Counted from the first letter of the stretch, positions 7,835 to 15,011 are shown. The stretch: 38,282 bases of DNA from Sphingomonas pruni NBRC 15498 (GCF_001598455.1 NZ_BCYZ01000043.1:1-38282); one strand, 5' to 3'. Numbers and translations: made by a program. The notes: generated by a model not told the origin, from the sequence alone.

Positions 7835-9601
7835 TCAGCCGGACGCCCCGCCCCGCTCGCGCTCGAATTCCGCGCGCCGGCGCTCGCCACGTGCCTTGAG
7901 CAGATCGTGGCGTGACAGGATGCCGACGACCTTGCCGGTGTCCGGATCGACGATGGGGACGCGGCCGATTCCGGTTTCGACCATCAGGTCGGCGACCTCT
8001 CCGATCGGCGAGTGACGATAGGCCATCGGTTGCGAGGCGTCGGACAATTCCTCGGCGAGCGGCGTATCGTCCCGACCGCGCTCGGCCTGCCAGCGCAAGG
8101 CGTCGGAGCGCGACACCAACCCGAGCAGCCGGTCGTCCTTCCCCACCACCGGGTACGAACGGTGCATCGCATGATCGGCGAAGAAAGCGACGACGTCGCG
8201 GATCGGCATGTCGCCCGGCAACGTCTCGGGTTGGGGCGTCATGACCTGCTCGGCCTGGAGGAAATCGAGCGGATCGACCGTATATTCCTGCAGGATGTGA
8301 CGCCCGCGGCGCGCGATCTTCTCGGTCAGAATCGAGCGGCGCATGATCAGCACGCTGACCGCATAGGCCCCGACCGACGCCGCGGTCATCGCCGGCAGAT
8401 CGGTGAAATGCCCGGTCACCTCGACCGCGAAGAAGGCGCCGGTCAGCGGCGCGCGCATCGCACCGCTCATGATCCCGGCCATCCCCGCCATCGCCCAGAA
8501 GCCGGCCGGTCCGGGCAGGAATTGGCCGAGCGCTACCCCGAGCGCTCCGCCGAGGATCAACAACGGCGCGAGCACGCCCCCCGACGTCCCGGATCCCAGC
8601 GCGATCAGCCAGACGATCGCTTTCACCACGAGCAAGGCGAGCACGACGCGCAAGGTCATCGATCCGTCGAGCAAGGCCTGAATATTCGAATAGCCGGCAC
8701 CGAGGACATGCGCGTCGATCAGGCCGCCCAGCCCGACGACGATTCCGCCGAGCGCGGGCCACCAGAACCAATGCACCGGCAGGCGGTGGAACAGATCCTC
8801 GACCTTATACAGCGCGACCGACAATAACGCCGCCTCGAACCCCGCCAGGATTCCGGTAATGAGCGATCCGGACGCCGCCTGCCACCAGTCGAGCGCCACC
8901 GCCGGAAACGGGAAGAGCGCGCCCGAACCGAGCAGCATCGGACGGCAGGCGAACGACACCAGCACCGCGGTCACCACCGGCACGAAGCTGCGCGGTTTCC
9001 ACTCGAACAACAACACCTCGATCGCCAGCAGGATCGCCGCCAAGGGCGTGCCGAAAATGCCGGTCATGCCGGCAGCGGCGCCCGCCACCAGGAGCGTCTT
9101 GCGTTCGGCCGCGCTCAGCCGGAAACGCTGCGCGAACAACGACCCGATCGCGCCGCCGGTCATGATGATCGGCCCCTCGGCGCCGAACGGACCACCGCTG
9201 CCGATCGAGATCGCCGAGGACAATGGTTTGAGCAACGCGACCTTCAGCGACAATCGGCTTTCACCATAAAGGATCGCCTCGATCGCTTCGGGGATGCCAT
9301 GCCCCTTGATCTTCTCCGACCCGAACCGTGCCATCAGCCCAATCAGCAACCCACCGATCGCGGGGATCGCCACCGTCAGCAGGCCGAGATGCGCGCTGGT
9401 GATATCCGTCGGGCTTGCCGACAATCGGCCGAACCAGAACAGATTGGTCGCAATCGCGATCAAACGAATCAACAGCCATGCGCCCAGCGCGGCGCCGATC
9501 CCGACCGGGATAGCCGCGGCGGTCAGCATGATCATGCGCAGATCCGCGCTGTGATCGCCGAGCGGACGCGCCTTGTCGGCGGACGTGAAATGGAGTGACA
9601 T
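7835..9601 (-). CDS. ClC-family chloride channel/transporter with CBS domains
   Basis: Inner-membrane ClC protein of 588 residues: a transmembrane unit of about 415 residues, then two cytosolic CBS domains (about 450-575) that in the family bind adenine nucleotides and gate transport. The anion-site signatures are GHGIPEA (100-106), GAEGP (140-144, with the gating glutamate Glu142) and GGVLAP (341-346). The position matching the internal proton glutamate of the E. coli antiporter (Glu203) appears to be Val196 in AIEVLLFE, as in ClC channels. The start is ATG 9601, preceded by AGGA; an upstream TTG at 9634 also lies in frame but falls in the operator. It is divergent from the MarR gene across a 25-bp palindrome, so it is probably MarR-controlled. 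Confidence 0.92.
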   Translation of the reverse strand: MSLHFTSADKARPLGDHSADLRMIMLTAAAIPVGIGAALGAWLLIRLIAIATNLFWFGRLSASPTDITSAHLGLLTVAIPAIGGLLIGLMARFGSEKIKGHGIPEAIEAILYGESRLSLKVALLKPLSSAISIGSGGPFGAEGPIIMTGGAIGSLFAQRFRLSAAERKTLLVAGAAAGMTGIFGTPLAAILLAIEVLLFEWKPRSFVPVVTAVLVSFACRPMLLGSGALFPFPAVALDWWQAASGSLITGILAGFEAALLSVALYKVEDLFHRLPVHWFWWPALGGIVVGLGGLIDAHVLGAGYSNIQALLDGSMTLRVVLALLVVKAIVWLIALGSGTSGGVLAPLLILGGALGVALGQFLPGPAGFWAMAGMAGIMSGAMRAPLTGAFFAVEVTGHFTDLPAMTAASVGAYAVSVLIMRRSILTEKIARRGRHILQEYTVDPLDFLQAEQVMTPQPETLPGDMPIRDVVAFFADHAMHRSYPVVGKDDRLLGLVSRSDALRWQAERGRDDTPLAEELSDASQPMAYRHSPIGEVADLMVETGIGRVPIVDPDTGKVVGILSRHDLLKARGERRRAEFERERGGASG

Positions 9602-9632
9602 GGCGTCCTGTTTTTGTAGGGAAACGCCGCGC

Positions 9633-9657
9633 AACTATATCGCGGCGCGACATAGTT
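9633..9657. promoter_or_regulatory. 25-bp palindromic operator between ClC gene and marR
   Basis: The half-site AACTATATCGCG (9633-9644) is mirrored by CGCGACATAGTT (9646-9657) around the central base 9645. Eleven of twelve half-site positions pair; only the seventh from each end does not. It lies 31 bp upstream of the ClC start and 19 bp upstream of the marR start. MarR dimers typically bind palindromes in such divergent regions and repress both sides. Direct binding is an inference. Confidence 0.75.
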
Positions 9658-9676
9658 CAATCGAGGATGACGAAAC

Positions 9677-10087
9677 ATGCCGAGCGGCCACGAATTGACC
9701 GACGCCGAATATGCCGCGTTGGCCGATTTTCGCCGTACCTTGCGCCAGTTCCAGGCGTTCAGCGAAGAGCGGGCAGCCGATTTCGGCCTGACGCCCCAAC
9801 AGCATCAGGTGCTGCTGACCATTCGCGGCGCGGCATCGCGTCCGGTCAGCATCGGCTATGTCGCCGAACGGCTGTTCGTGAAGCCGCACAGTGCGTCGGG
9901 GCTCATCTTGCGGCTGGAAACGCTGGGCCTGATCGCGCGCCGGCCATCGCCGCATGACGGCCGCCAGGCCTTGTTGGAACTGACGCCAAAGGCGCGCGAG
10001 ATCCTCGAACGCCTATCGGCGGTGCATCGCGACGAGATCGTCCGGATGCGGCCGACGCTGAAACAATTGCTCGACACGATCGCCTGA
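9677..10087 (+). CDS. MarR family transcriptional regulator
   Basis: Winged-helix dimeric repressor of 136 residues, a normal length for the family. It has an N-terminal dimerisation helix, LTPQQHQVLLTIRG, the recognition-helix region SIGYVAERLFVKPHSASGLILRLETLGL (written here only as its start and end matter: residues about 55-82), and the wing RRPSPHDGRQALLELT with the conserved Asp-Gly-Arg. A C-terminal helix closes the dimer interface. The start is ATG 9677, preceded by GAGG at 9663-9666. The gene sits between two 25-bp palindromes, one shared with the ClC gene and one ahead of a small membrane-protein gene, suggesting control of itself and both neighbours. Its inducer cannot be read from the sequence; halide or acid stress is a guess from the ClC context. 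Confidence 0.9.
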   Translation: MPSGHELTDAEYAALADFRRTLRQFQAFSEERAADFGLTPQQHQVLLTIRGAASRPVSIGYVAERLFVKPHSASGLILRLETLGLIARRPSPHDGRQALLELTPKAREILERLSAVHRDEIVRMRPTLKQLLDTIA

Positions 10088-10098
10088 TGGCATCCTTG

Positions 10099-10123
10099 AT
10101 TTGTATCGTAATACGATATAAAT
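10099..10123. promoter_or_regulatory. Second 25-bp palindromic operator
   Basis: The core TATCGTA (10104-10110) mirrors TACGATA (10112-10118) exactly around base 10111, with outer ATTT (10099-10102) matching AAAT (10120-10123) and one mismatched pair between. It lies between the marR stop and the strong ribosome site of the small membrane-protein gene. It has the same length and odd-centre geometry as the site at 9633 and shares the TATCG core, so the same MarR protein may bind both. Confidence 0.65.
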
Positions 10124-10141
10124 TCCGATCAGGAGGATAGG

Positions 10142-10450
10142 ATGCGGATCTTGCTGGTGATCGCCGAATCGATAGGCCTGATCGTCGGCAGCGTCGCCGC
10201 TGCGATCCTGCTGTGCTGGTTCCTGTGGCACGCGTTCCGGCTGATCCGCCACCCCGCCTGGGGCCCTCCGATCGTCGTCGTGCCCGTCATCTTGTGGGCG
10301 GCCAATATGCTGCCCCGCAGCGACTTCCTGCGCATGACCTTGGTATTCGCGCTGCTGGCCGCCATTCCCTTCTGGGTCGAAGGCCGCGCCTGGCGCGTGG
10401 CGTGGATCGAACGGCAACGCCGGGACGTCGACGATCTCCTGAGCAGCTGA
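10142..10450 (+). CDS. Small membrane protein, unknown function
   Basis: A 102-residue protein I do not recognise. Residues 4-32 form a long hydrophobic helix (LLVIAESIGLIVGSVAAAIL) ending in a WFLWHAF aromatic belt. A second hydrophobic stretch lies at about 42-56 (GPPIVVVPVILWAANML) and a third at about 64-79 (LRMTLVFALLAAIPFWV), followed by a charged tail rich in Arg and Asp (about 80-102). It is therefore probably an inner-membrane protein with three helices. The ribosome site AGGAGG (10131-10136) with 5-nt spacing is the strongest in this part of the window. It follows a perfect TATCGTA/TACGATA palindrome and the marR gene, and is probably MarR-controlled. Confidence 0.8.
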   Translation: MRILLVIAESIGLIVGSVAAAILLCWFLWHAFRLIRHPAWGPPIVVVPVILWAANMLPRSDFLRMTLVFALLAAIPFWVEGRAWRVAWIERQRRDVDDLLSS

Positions 10451-10651
10451 ATGTTCGTGCAAGCTCCGCCGCTTTACCCCGTGCTTGCCGCTTGCATCGC
10501 CCAGGATCGTGCGCCGCGACCGGACGAACTGGAATACGTTACGCAACGGATCATGCGCGAAGGATCGATCGGTGTGCCCGGCGCGCGTGTGGATCGCCGC
10601 ATGGCGGCCCGCGTCGCGCACACCGCACTGATTGGCGCACCGAAAAACTGA
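10451..10651 (+). CDS. Small hypothetical protein
   Basis: A 66-residue protein I do not recognise. The ATG immediately follows the stop codon of the small membrane-protein gene, with no base between, so it is probably translated by reinitiation as the last gene of that unit. It has no signal peptide or membrane segment. The middle (RPDELEYVTQRIMREG) can form a helix, and the tail carries RVDRRMAARVAHTALIG. A REPIN-like repeat begins 30 bp after its stop. Confidence 0.65.
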   Translation: MFVQAPPLYPVLAACIAQDRAPRPDELEYVTQRIMREGSIGVPGARVDRRMAARVAHTALIGAPKN

Positions 10652-10680
10652 CGACCGATGGGAGTTCCGCGGATCGCAAT

Positions 10681-10778
10681 CCCCCTCCCACTTGTGGGAG
10701 GGTTAGGGGAGGGAGTGTCGAGCGATCGATGACCAGGAACAGGCCCTCCCCCAGCCCCTCCCGCAAGCGGGAGGGGAG
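10681..10778. repeat. REPIN-like paired inverted repeat, family A
   Basis: Two similar units of about 34 bp in opposite orientation are separated by 30 bp. The left unit spans 10681-10713 and contains CCCTCCCACTTGTGGGAGGG; the right unit spans 10744-10778 and contains CCCCTCCCGCAAGCGGGAGG. Each is itself a hairpin with a GGGGAGGG tail. The same unit type recurs at 23796-23892 and 36374-36531. It lies between the small hypothetical gene and the convergent repeat-protein gene, where it could also act as a terminator for both. Confidence 0.85.
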
Positions 10779-10782
10779 ATTA

Positions 10783-11097
10783 CTACCATTTGATCTGGTT
10801 GCTGGACGGCGCTTTCCATTGATTGCTCGACGGAGACTTCAACTGCGTGCTGACCGGGCCTTCGCCCTTGATCTGGGTGCTCGAGGGCGACTTCCACTGA
10901 TTACTCGCCGGCGCCTGCACCTTGAGTTGCTCGCTCTTGATCTGGGTGCTGTCCGGCTTGTCCAGCCCGATCAGGACGCCTTGCGTCTCGCCCGTCGGTA
11001 CGCCGGGCTGCTTTTGCGCCGCGGCATCGGTTACGCCCAGCGACAGGCCCAGCATCGATACCGCCGCCGCCAGCGCAGGTTTCACGAGATCGGCCAT
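10783..11097 (-). CDS. Secreted protein with short QWK/QIK tandem repeats
   Basis: A 104-residue protein not matched to a known family. Residues 1-27 form a Sec signal peptide (hydrophobic core LAAAVSMLGLSLG, cleavage likely after DAAA or nearby). After a short linker, the last 55 residues are a run of 7-14 residue repeats with the consensus S(S/T/N)Q(I/L/W)K(S/A)P: STQIKSE, SNQWKSP, STQIKGE, STQLKSP, SNQWKAP, SNQIKW at the very end. Polar Q and K alternate with a hydrophobic I, L or W, which suits beta strands or a repetitive binding surface. The start ATG 11097 has GGGAGG five bases upstream. Codons of the repeats differ between copies, so the pattern is kept at the protein level. It is probably periplasmic or exported. 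Confidence 0.8.
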   Translation of the reverse strand: MADLVKPALAAAVSMLGLSLGVTDAAAQKQPGVPTGETQGVLIGLDKPDSTQIKSEQLKVQAPASNQWKSPSSTQIKGEGPVSTQLKSPSSNQWKAPSSNQIKW

Positions 11098-11222
11098 GCC
11101 ATCCTCCCTGCAAGGCGAGAGCGCACTCCGGGAGCGGAGAGCGGCTCTCGACCCTCGGAGAGATAGGCCGCCCGGTCCCGACCGTATTGGCGGAATGCGA
11201 CATGCACCCCGGAGCGACGCGG

Positions 11223-12119
11223 TCAGACCGGACTCGGCATATCGCGTGCGAGTTCGTCGAGCAGCCATTCCCGGAAACGGCGGATCTTGGCGACGCCGCG
11301 CCGCGCTTCGGGATAGCATAGCCAATAGGCATAACCGCGGGTCGAGACCTGATCGAACGGCCGCACCAATCGTCCTTCGGCCAAGTCGTTGCGCCAGAAA
11401 AAGGGCGTCAGCATCGCCATTCCCTGCCCCGCCATCGCGGCATGGCCCTCATGCGCCTGGCTGTCGAGGCGGACGCCGACGCGTGGCGGGCCCTCCGGGA
11501 CTTCGACTCCCGCCTCGCGCAGCCAGAACGGCCACCACGGATCGTGCGGGCTGATCTGCGGAATGCGCAGCATGTCCTCGACCGTGAACGGCCCGTGTCG
11601 TCGCAGGAATCCGGGCGAGCACATCGGCGTGAAGTCGATCCGCACAAGCAGTTCCTCGTGCAAGCCGTCCCATCCGCCCAGGCCGGCGCGGATGGCGACA
11701 TCGACATCGTCGCTGACGAAGTCAGCCAGCGCATCGCTGGTCAGCAGGCGCACCGCCATTTCCGGATGGTTCATCTGGAAACTGCCGAGCCGCCACGCGA
11801 GCCAGGTATTGGCGAAGGTGTTCGAGGTCGACACGGTCAGCACCGCCGCGTCGTCGGCGCGGATTGCGCCGAATGCGGCGTCCATCGCGTCGAAGGCGCG
11901 GGTGATCTGAGGAGCCGCCTTGCGGCCCGCATCGGTTAGCACCACGCGCCGCTTTTCGCGGCGGAACAAAGGCGCACCGAGCCGTTCCTCGAGCAACTTG
12001 ACCTGATAGCTTACCGCCGCCTGGGTCATGCCGAGCTCATTCGCGGCCGCAGTAAAATTCTCGTGCCTCGCGGCGGCTTCGAATACGCGAACGGCGGCAA
12101 GGGGCGGCAGGCGGCGCAT
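11223..12119 (-). CDS. LysR-type regulator, GcvA-like (first copy)
   Basis: Transcriptional regulator of 298 residues. The N-terminal helix-turn-helix is PLAAVRVFEAAARHENFTAA followed by ELGMTQAAVSYQVKLLEE, the hallmark of the GcvA branch. The effector domain follows (about 90-290), with the GcvA-type DVDVAIRAG and a WLLDELARD end. It resembles the regulator at 13407-14333 along its whole length, so the two are paralogues. Its start lies 8 bp from a near-perfect GATAAGC/GCTTGTC palindrome in a divergent region shared with a 61-aa gene, the usual place for LysR autoregulation and target control. Ligand unknown. Confidence 0.92.
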   Translation of the reverse strand: MRRLPPLAAVRVFEAAARHENFTAAANELGMTQAAVSYQVKLLEERLGAPLFRREKRRVVLTDAGRKAAPQITRAFDAMDAAFGAIRADDAAVLTVSTSNTFANTWLAWRLGSFQMNHPEMAVRLLTSDALADFVSDDVDVAIRAGLGGWDGLHEELLVRIDFTPMCSPGFLRRHGPFTVEDMLRIPQISPHDPWWPFWLREAGVEVPEGPPRVGVRLDSQAHEGHAAMAGQGMAMLTPFFWRNDLAEGRLVRPFDQVSTRGYAYWLCYPEARRGVAKIRRFREWLLDELARDMPSPV

Positions 12120-12127
12120 GGCGACTT

Positions 12128-12144
12128 GATAAGCATGGCTTGTC
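12128..12144. promoter_or_regulatory. Candidate LysR binding site
   Basis: GATAAGC (12128-12134) and GCTTGTC (12138-12144) are inverted around ATG with one mismatch. The site lies 8 bp upstream of the first LysR gene and 91 bp upstream of the divergent 61-aa gene. It shares the ATAA-N7-TT pattern with the palindrome in front of the second LysR gene. Confidence 0.45.
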
Positions 12145-12235
12145 GATCATGTCCAACGATTTGTTGGCGCGGCCGTGCGGATGCGAGCATATCCAAATCG
12201 TCACCAACGCCGGATTTAATAAGGAGGACTCGGCA

Positions 12236-12421
12236 ATGCGCGATGATTTCCTGAGCGGCGACTGGGCCGCGAACAAACACCGCCTGACAGCGGATGTCGA
12301 TAAGCTGAGCAACACTATCGCCACGAAGGTCAGCGACAGTTTCGAAGCGCTTAACCGGGCGCAATTCGATGCGCCATGGCGCCGCGTTTGGCGCAAGGTC
12401 CGCATCTCCGGGCTGCGGTGA
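12236..12421 (+). CDS. Small 61-residue protein, unknown function
   Basis: A short charged protein of 61 residues with no match I recognise. The start is supported by a strong ribosome site, AAGGAGG at 12221-12227, eight bases before ATG 12236. The open frame extends further upstream but without such a site. The protein has DDFLSGDWAANKHRL, a helical middle (DVDKLSNTIATKVSDSFEALN) and a basic, tryptophan-containing tail (WRRVWRKVRISGLR), with no signal or membrane segment. It is divergent from the first GcvA-type LysR gene and is followed by a stable hairpin, so it looks like a stand-alone regulated gene. Confidence 0.7.
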   Translation: MRDDFLSGDWAANKHRLTADVDKLSNTIATKVSDSFEALNRAQFDAPWRRVWRKVRISGLR

Positions 12422-12436
12422 AGAGCGACAGCCCCC

Positions 12437-12471
12437 GGGCCGGGACGCGTGCCCCCAAGCGCGCCCGGCCC
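12437..12471 (+). terminator. Terminator of the 61-aa gene
   Basis: GGGCCGGG (12437-12444) plus CGCG (12446-12449) pairs with CGCG (12460-12463) plus CCCGGCCC (12464-12471), giving a 12-bp stem with one bulged A and a ten-base loop. CCTTT follows. It lies 15 bp after the stop codon. Confidence 0.65.
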
Positions 12472-12566
12472 CCTTTGCCAGACTTGCGCCTCTCCGGCGG
12501 CGCCATTCGGACGGCAGGATCCGCTTCCTTCTTGCCTTCCGAGCGCCGCCGGTCTTTTCCCTTCAC

Positions 12567-13403
12567 ATGAGCGACGATTTTGTGCCGCTGACCTGGGCAG
12601 ACCTGACCGCGCGCCCGCGCCCCGAGCCGCAGGCGGCGATCGCCTATGGCGACGATCCCTGGCAACGCGTCGATTTGTGGTTGCCAGACGGTGCCGGCCC
12701 CTTCCCCACCGTGCTGATGGTCCATGGCGGATGCTGGACGACAAGCATCGCCGACCGCACGCTTATGAACTGGGTGGCGGAGGATCTGCGCCGCGATGGT
12801 TTCGCGGTGTGGAACGTGGATTATCGCGGCGTCGACCGTCCCGGCGGCGGCTATCCCGGCACCTTTCGCGACGCCGCGGCAGCGGCCGACGCGTTGCGCG
12901 GCTATGCTCCCAAATACGGGCTTGACCTGCGCCGCGTCGTCGCCACCGGCCATTCTGCGGGCGGCCATCTGGCATTGTGGCTGGCGGCGCGGCGGCGACT
13001 GTCGTCCGACAGCCCGCTCTGGTGCGCGACCCCCCTGGCGATCTCGCATGTCGTCGCCTGCGGCGCGCTGCCCGATCTCGAAGCGGTGGCAGCCAGCCCC
13101 GACAATGGCTGCGGCATCGACGTCATCCGCGAACTTGTCGGCGTCCCGGGCAGCGACGGGCGCGACGTCTATGCCGACACCTCGATTCCGCCGCTCTTGC
13201 CGATCGACGTGCGCCACGATCTGGTCAACGGCCGTGAGGATCGCATCGTCCCCTATCGACTGGCGACGGATTATGCCGAAAAAGCCGGTACGGAAGCAGT
13301 CCTGCACACCGTGCCGGATACTGGCCATGTCGAATTGGTGACGCCCGGTACCAAGGCCTGGACGGTCACGAAGCGGCTGATCGCCGCCGCGTTCACGGGC
13401 TAA
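12567..13403 (+). CDS. Alpha/beta hydrolase, kynurenine-formamidase/esterase type
   Basis: Predicted serine hydrolase of 278 residues in the fold group that includes arylformamidase and acetyl-esterases. HGGCW (53-57) forms the oxyanion hole. The nucleophile elbow is GHSAGG with Ser130. An acid is available in NGREDRIVPY, and the catalytic histidine is in TGHVELV near the end. The order HGG...GHSAGG...D...H is complete. No signal peptide is seen, so it is cytosolic. The start ATG 12567 was chosen because the sequence turns from arginine-rich noncoding to a natural N-terminus there; there is no clear ribosome site. It lies between two GcvA-type LysR genes and converges on the second with a 3-bp gap, so it may be a regulated target, but the substrate is unknown. 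Confidence 0.85.
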   Translation: MSDDFVPLTWADLTARPRPEPQAAIAYGDDPWQRVDLWLPDGAGPFPTVLMVHGGCWTTSIADRTLMNWVAEDLRRDGFAVWNVDYRGVDRPGGGYPGTFRDAAAAADALRGYAPKYGLDLRRVVATGHSAGGHLALWLAARRRLSSDSPLWCATPLAISHVVACGALPDLEAVAASPDNGCGIDVIRELVGVPGSDGRDVYADTSIPPLLPIDVRHDLVNGREDRIVPYRLATDYAEKAGTEAVLHTVPDTGHVELVTPGTKAWTVTKRLIAAAFTG

Positions 13404-13406
13404 TCG

Positions 13407-14333
13407 TTAGACGGCTGGCGGGCGAACCAACGCGCCGAACGGGTCGTCATGGAGCGACGCGGCGAGTTCGGCGAGCAGCCACGTACGGAACGCGGCGACC
13501 TTGCGTTGCCGCTTGCGATGCGCCGGATAGACCAGCCAGAAGCTGTTACGCCAATAAGCGACGCGCTTGATCGGCTGGACGAGCTGGCCGGTGTCGATCG
13601 CCAACTGCCACATGGGCGGGCTAAGGACCGCGACGCCGTGCCCCGCGATCGCGGCCTGACCCTGCAGCACTTGCGATTCGAGTTGGACGCTCGCCGGCGG
13701 CACGCCGCGCTGCTCCCCCAGCACGCTTTCCAGCCACAATCGCCACCAGCCATCCCCCGGCGACAGCCTAGGCAGCGCCAGCAAGTCGTCGATCGTTTCG
13801 ACCGGCGGATGGGCAGCGAGAAGCGTCGGGCTAGCGAGGGGCGTGAATGGCATCCGCATCAAAAAGTCCGCTTCCAGCCCCGGCCACGGAGCGGGCGCGC
13901 CGCGGATCGCGACGTCGATCTCGCCGCGATCGAACTCGGTCAGCGCGTCCGACACACGAAGCCGCACCGCCAGATCGGGCCGCGCAAGCTGAAACGCGCC
14001 GATGCGCGACGACAGCCAATTGGTCGCGAAGGTCGACGGCGCGCTGACCGTCAGCATCGCCTCGTTATCGCTACGCGCGGCGCGAAATGCCTCGTCGAGC
14101 TTCTCGAACGCGCTGGTCACTTGCGGCGCGATCAATTGGCCGAGTTCGGTCAGTTCGACCCCGCGCCCCTTGCGCGCGAACAGCGGCGCGCCGACCCGCT
14201 CCTCAATCACCTTGATCTGATAACTCACCGCCGCCTGGGTAGTACCCAGCTCTTCGGCAGCCCGCGTGAAATTGCCGAGCCGCGCCGCGGCTTCGAACAC
14301 GCGAACGGCGCCTAGAGGCGGAATGGAAACCAT
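13407..14333 (-). CDS. LysR-type regulator, GcvA-like (second copy)
   Basis: Transcriptional regulator of 308 residues, paralogous to the one at 11223-12119. It has PLGAVRVFEAAARLGNFTRA and ELGTTQAAVSYQIKVIEE in the DNA-binding domain, and EIDVAIRGA in the effector domain. The start ATG 14333 is preferred over 14342 because MVSIPPL then aligns residue for residue with MRRLPPL of the first copy, and because a palindrome at 14341-14355 would then lie fully upstream. It is divergent from the UrcA-family gene and converges on the hydrolase gene. Confidence 0.9.
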   Translation of the reverse strand: MVSIPPLGAVRVFEAAARLGNFTRAAEELGTTQAAVSYQIKVIEERVGAPLFARKGRGVELTELGQLIAPQVTSAFEKLDEAFRAARSDNEAMLTVSAPSTFATNWLSSRIGAFQLARPDLAVRLRVSDALTEFDRGEIDVAIRGAPAPWPGLEADFLMRMPFTPLASPTLLAAHPPVETIDDLLALPRLSPGDGWWRLWLESVLGEQRGVPPASVQLESQVLQGQAAIAGHGVAVLSPPMWQLAIDTGQLVQPIKRVAYWRNSFWLVYPAHRKRQRKVAAFRTWLLAELAASLHDDPFGALVRPPAV

Positions 14334-14340
14334 CGCAGAC

Positions 14341-14355
14341 ATAAAACATATTTAT
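14341..14355. promoter_or_regulatory. Candidate LysR box (T-N11-A palindrome)
   Basis: ATAAA (14341-14345) is inverted to TTTAT (14351-14355) around ACATA, and T14342 and A14354 satisfy the T-N11-A rule of LysR sites. It lies just upstream of the second LysR gene and about 90 bp upstream of the divergent urcA-like gene. It is an AT-rich island in very GC-rich DNA. Confidence 0.55.
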
Positions 14356-14445
14356 GGCTCGTTCTCAACGTTCGATTGGAGCTGCGCCGCACCCCGCTTC
14401 ATATCGGCTTCGTCGCCATCCCCCGGCGACGGACAGGAGAATGTG

Positions 14446-14790
14446 ATGTTCAAGCCCTTGCTGATGACGGCTCTACTGGTCGCCGCACTCCCCGCATTTG
14501 CCCGCGACAAGCCGGCTCCTCCGACGGCGCGCGTCAAGACCGCTGACCTCGATCTCTCGACAACTTCGGGCCGCCGTGCCCTCGACCGCCGGCTGCGCAT
14601 GGCGATCGATCAGGTATGCGCCGTCGCCGATGCCGCACCGCGGACCGGCATCCTTCCCAACGATCGTTGCCGATCGGTCGCCATGGCCAGTGTCCGGCGC
14701 CAGCGTAGTGCGCTGATCGCCGCTGTCGACGCGACGAAGGACCGCAAGGCGGGCACCGAACTGGCAACCACGATGATGAAGACGCGCTGA
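14446..14790 (+). CDS. UrcA family protein
   Basis: Small exported protein of 114 residues. Residues 1-19 are a signal peptide (MFKPLLMTALLVAALPAFA). The mature part shows the family pattern: VKTADLDLSTTSGRRALDRRL, then VCAVADA with one cysteine and NDRCRSVAMASV with a second, which probably form a disulfide. The family is common in sphingomonads and caulobacters and its function is not established. The ribosome site AGGAGA (14435-14440) precedes ATG 14446 by 5 nt; another ATG at 14441 runs directly into TGA and is not used. Divergence from a GcvA-type LysR gene suggests control by it. Confidence 0.85.
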   Translation: MFKPLLMTALLVAALPAFARDKPAPPTARVKTADLDLSTTSGRRALDRRLRMAIDQVCAVADAAPRTGILPNDRCRSVAMASVRRQRSALIAAVDATKDRKAGTELATTMMKTR

Positions 14791-14970
14791 CGACCGATAA
14801 ACTGCAACGATAGGTGGCCCACGCCGGCAGGCCCCTGCCATCCCTCACGCGAATACCGCCACGTCCGCTGACGAGCTGATCGTGGCCTTACATTTTGGCA
14901 CGCCGCGCCGCTCCGCCGACCGAGGGCTGATTGCACCGGAGCAGTCGTTCCGGTATAGGCCATCGCTTCC

Positions 14971-15011
14971 CGCCCCGGCGCGCCATTCCGCGTTGCCGGG
15001 GCGCTCATTTT
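14971..15011 (+). terminator. Terminator-like hairpin in purC leader
   Basis: CGCCCCGGC (14971-14979) pairs perfectly with GCCGGGGCG (14995-15003); the loop can close further by GCG/CGC. CTCATTTT follows, ending at 15011. It lies 19 bp before the purC start and immediately before its AAAGG ribosome site. It could end the urcA transcript 180 bp upstream or act as a leader attenuator. The rest of 14791-15030 holds no open frame or RNA gene that I recognise. Confidence 0.5.

Noticed and set aside
14868..14875. CTGACGAG in 14791-15030, resembling a hammerhead ribozyme core
   Set aside because: The required GAAA box and closing stems are absent.
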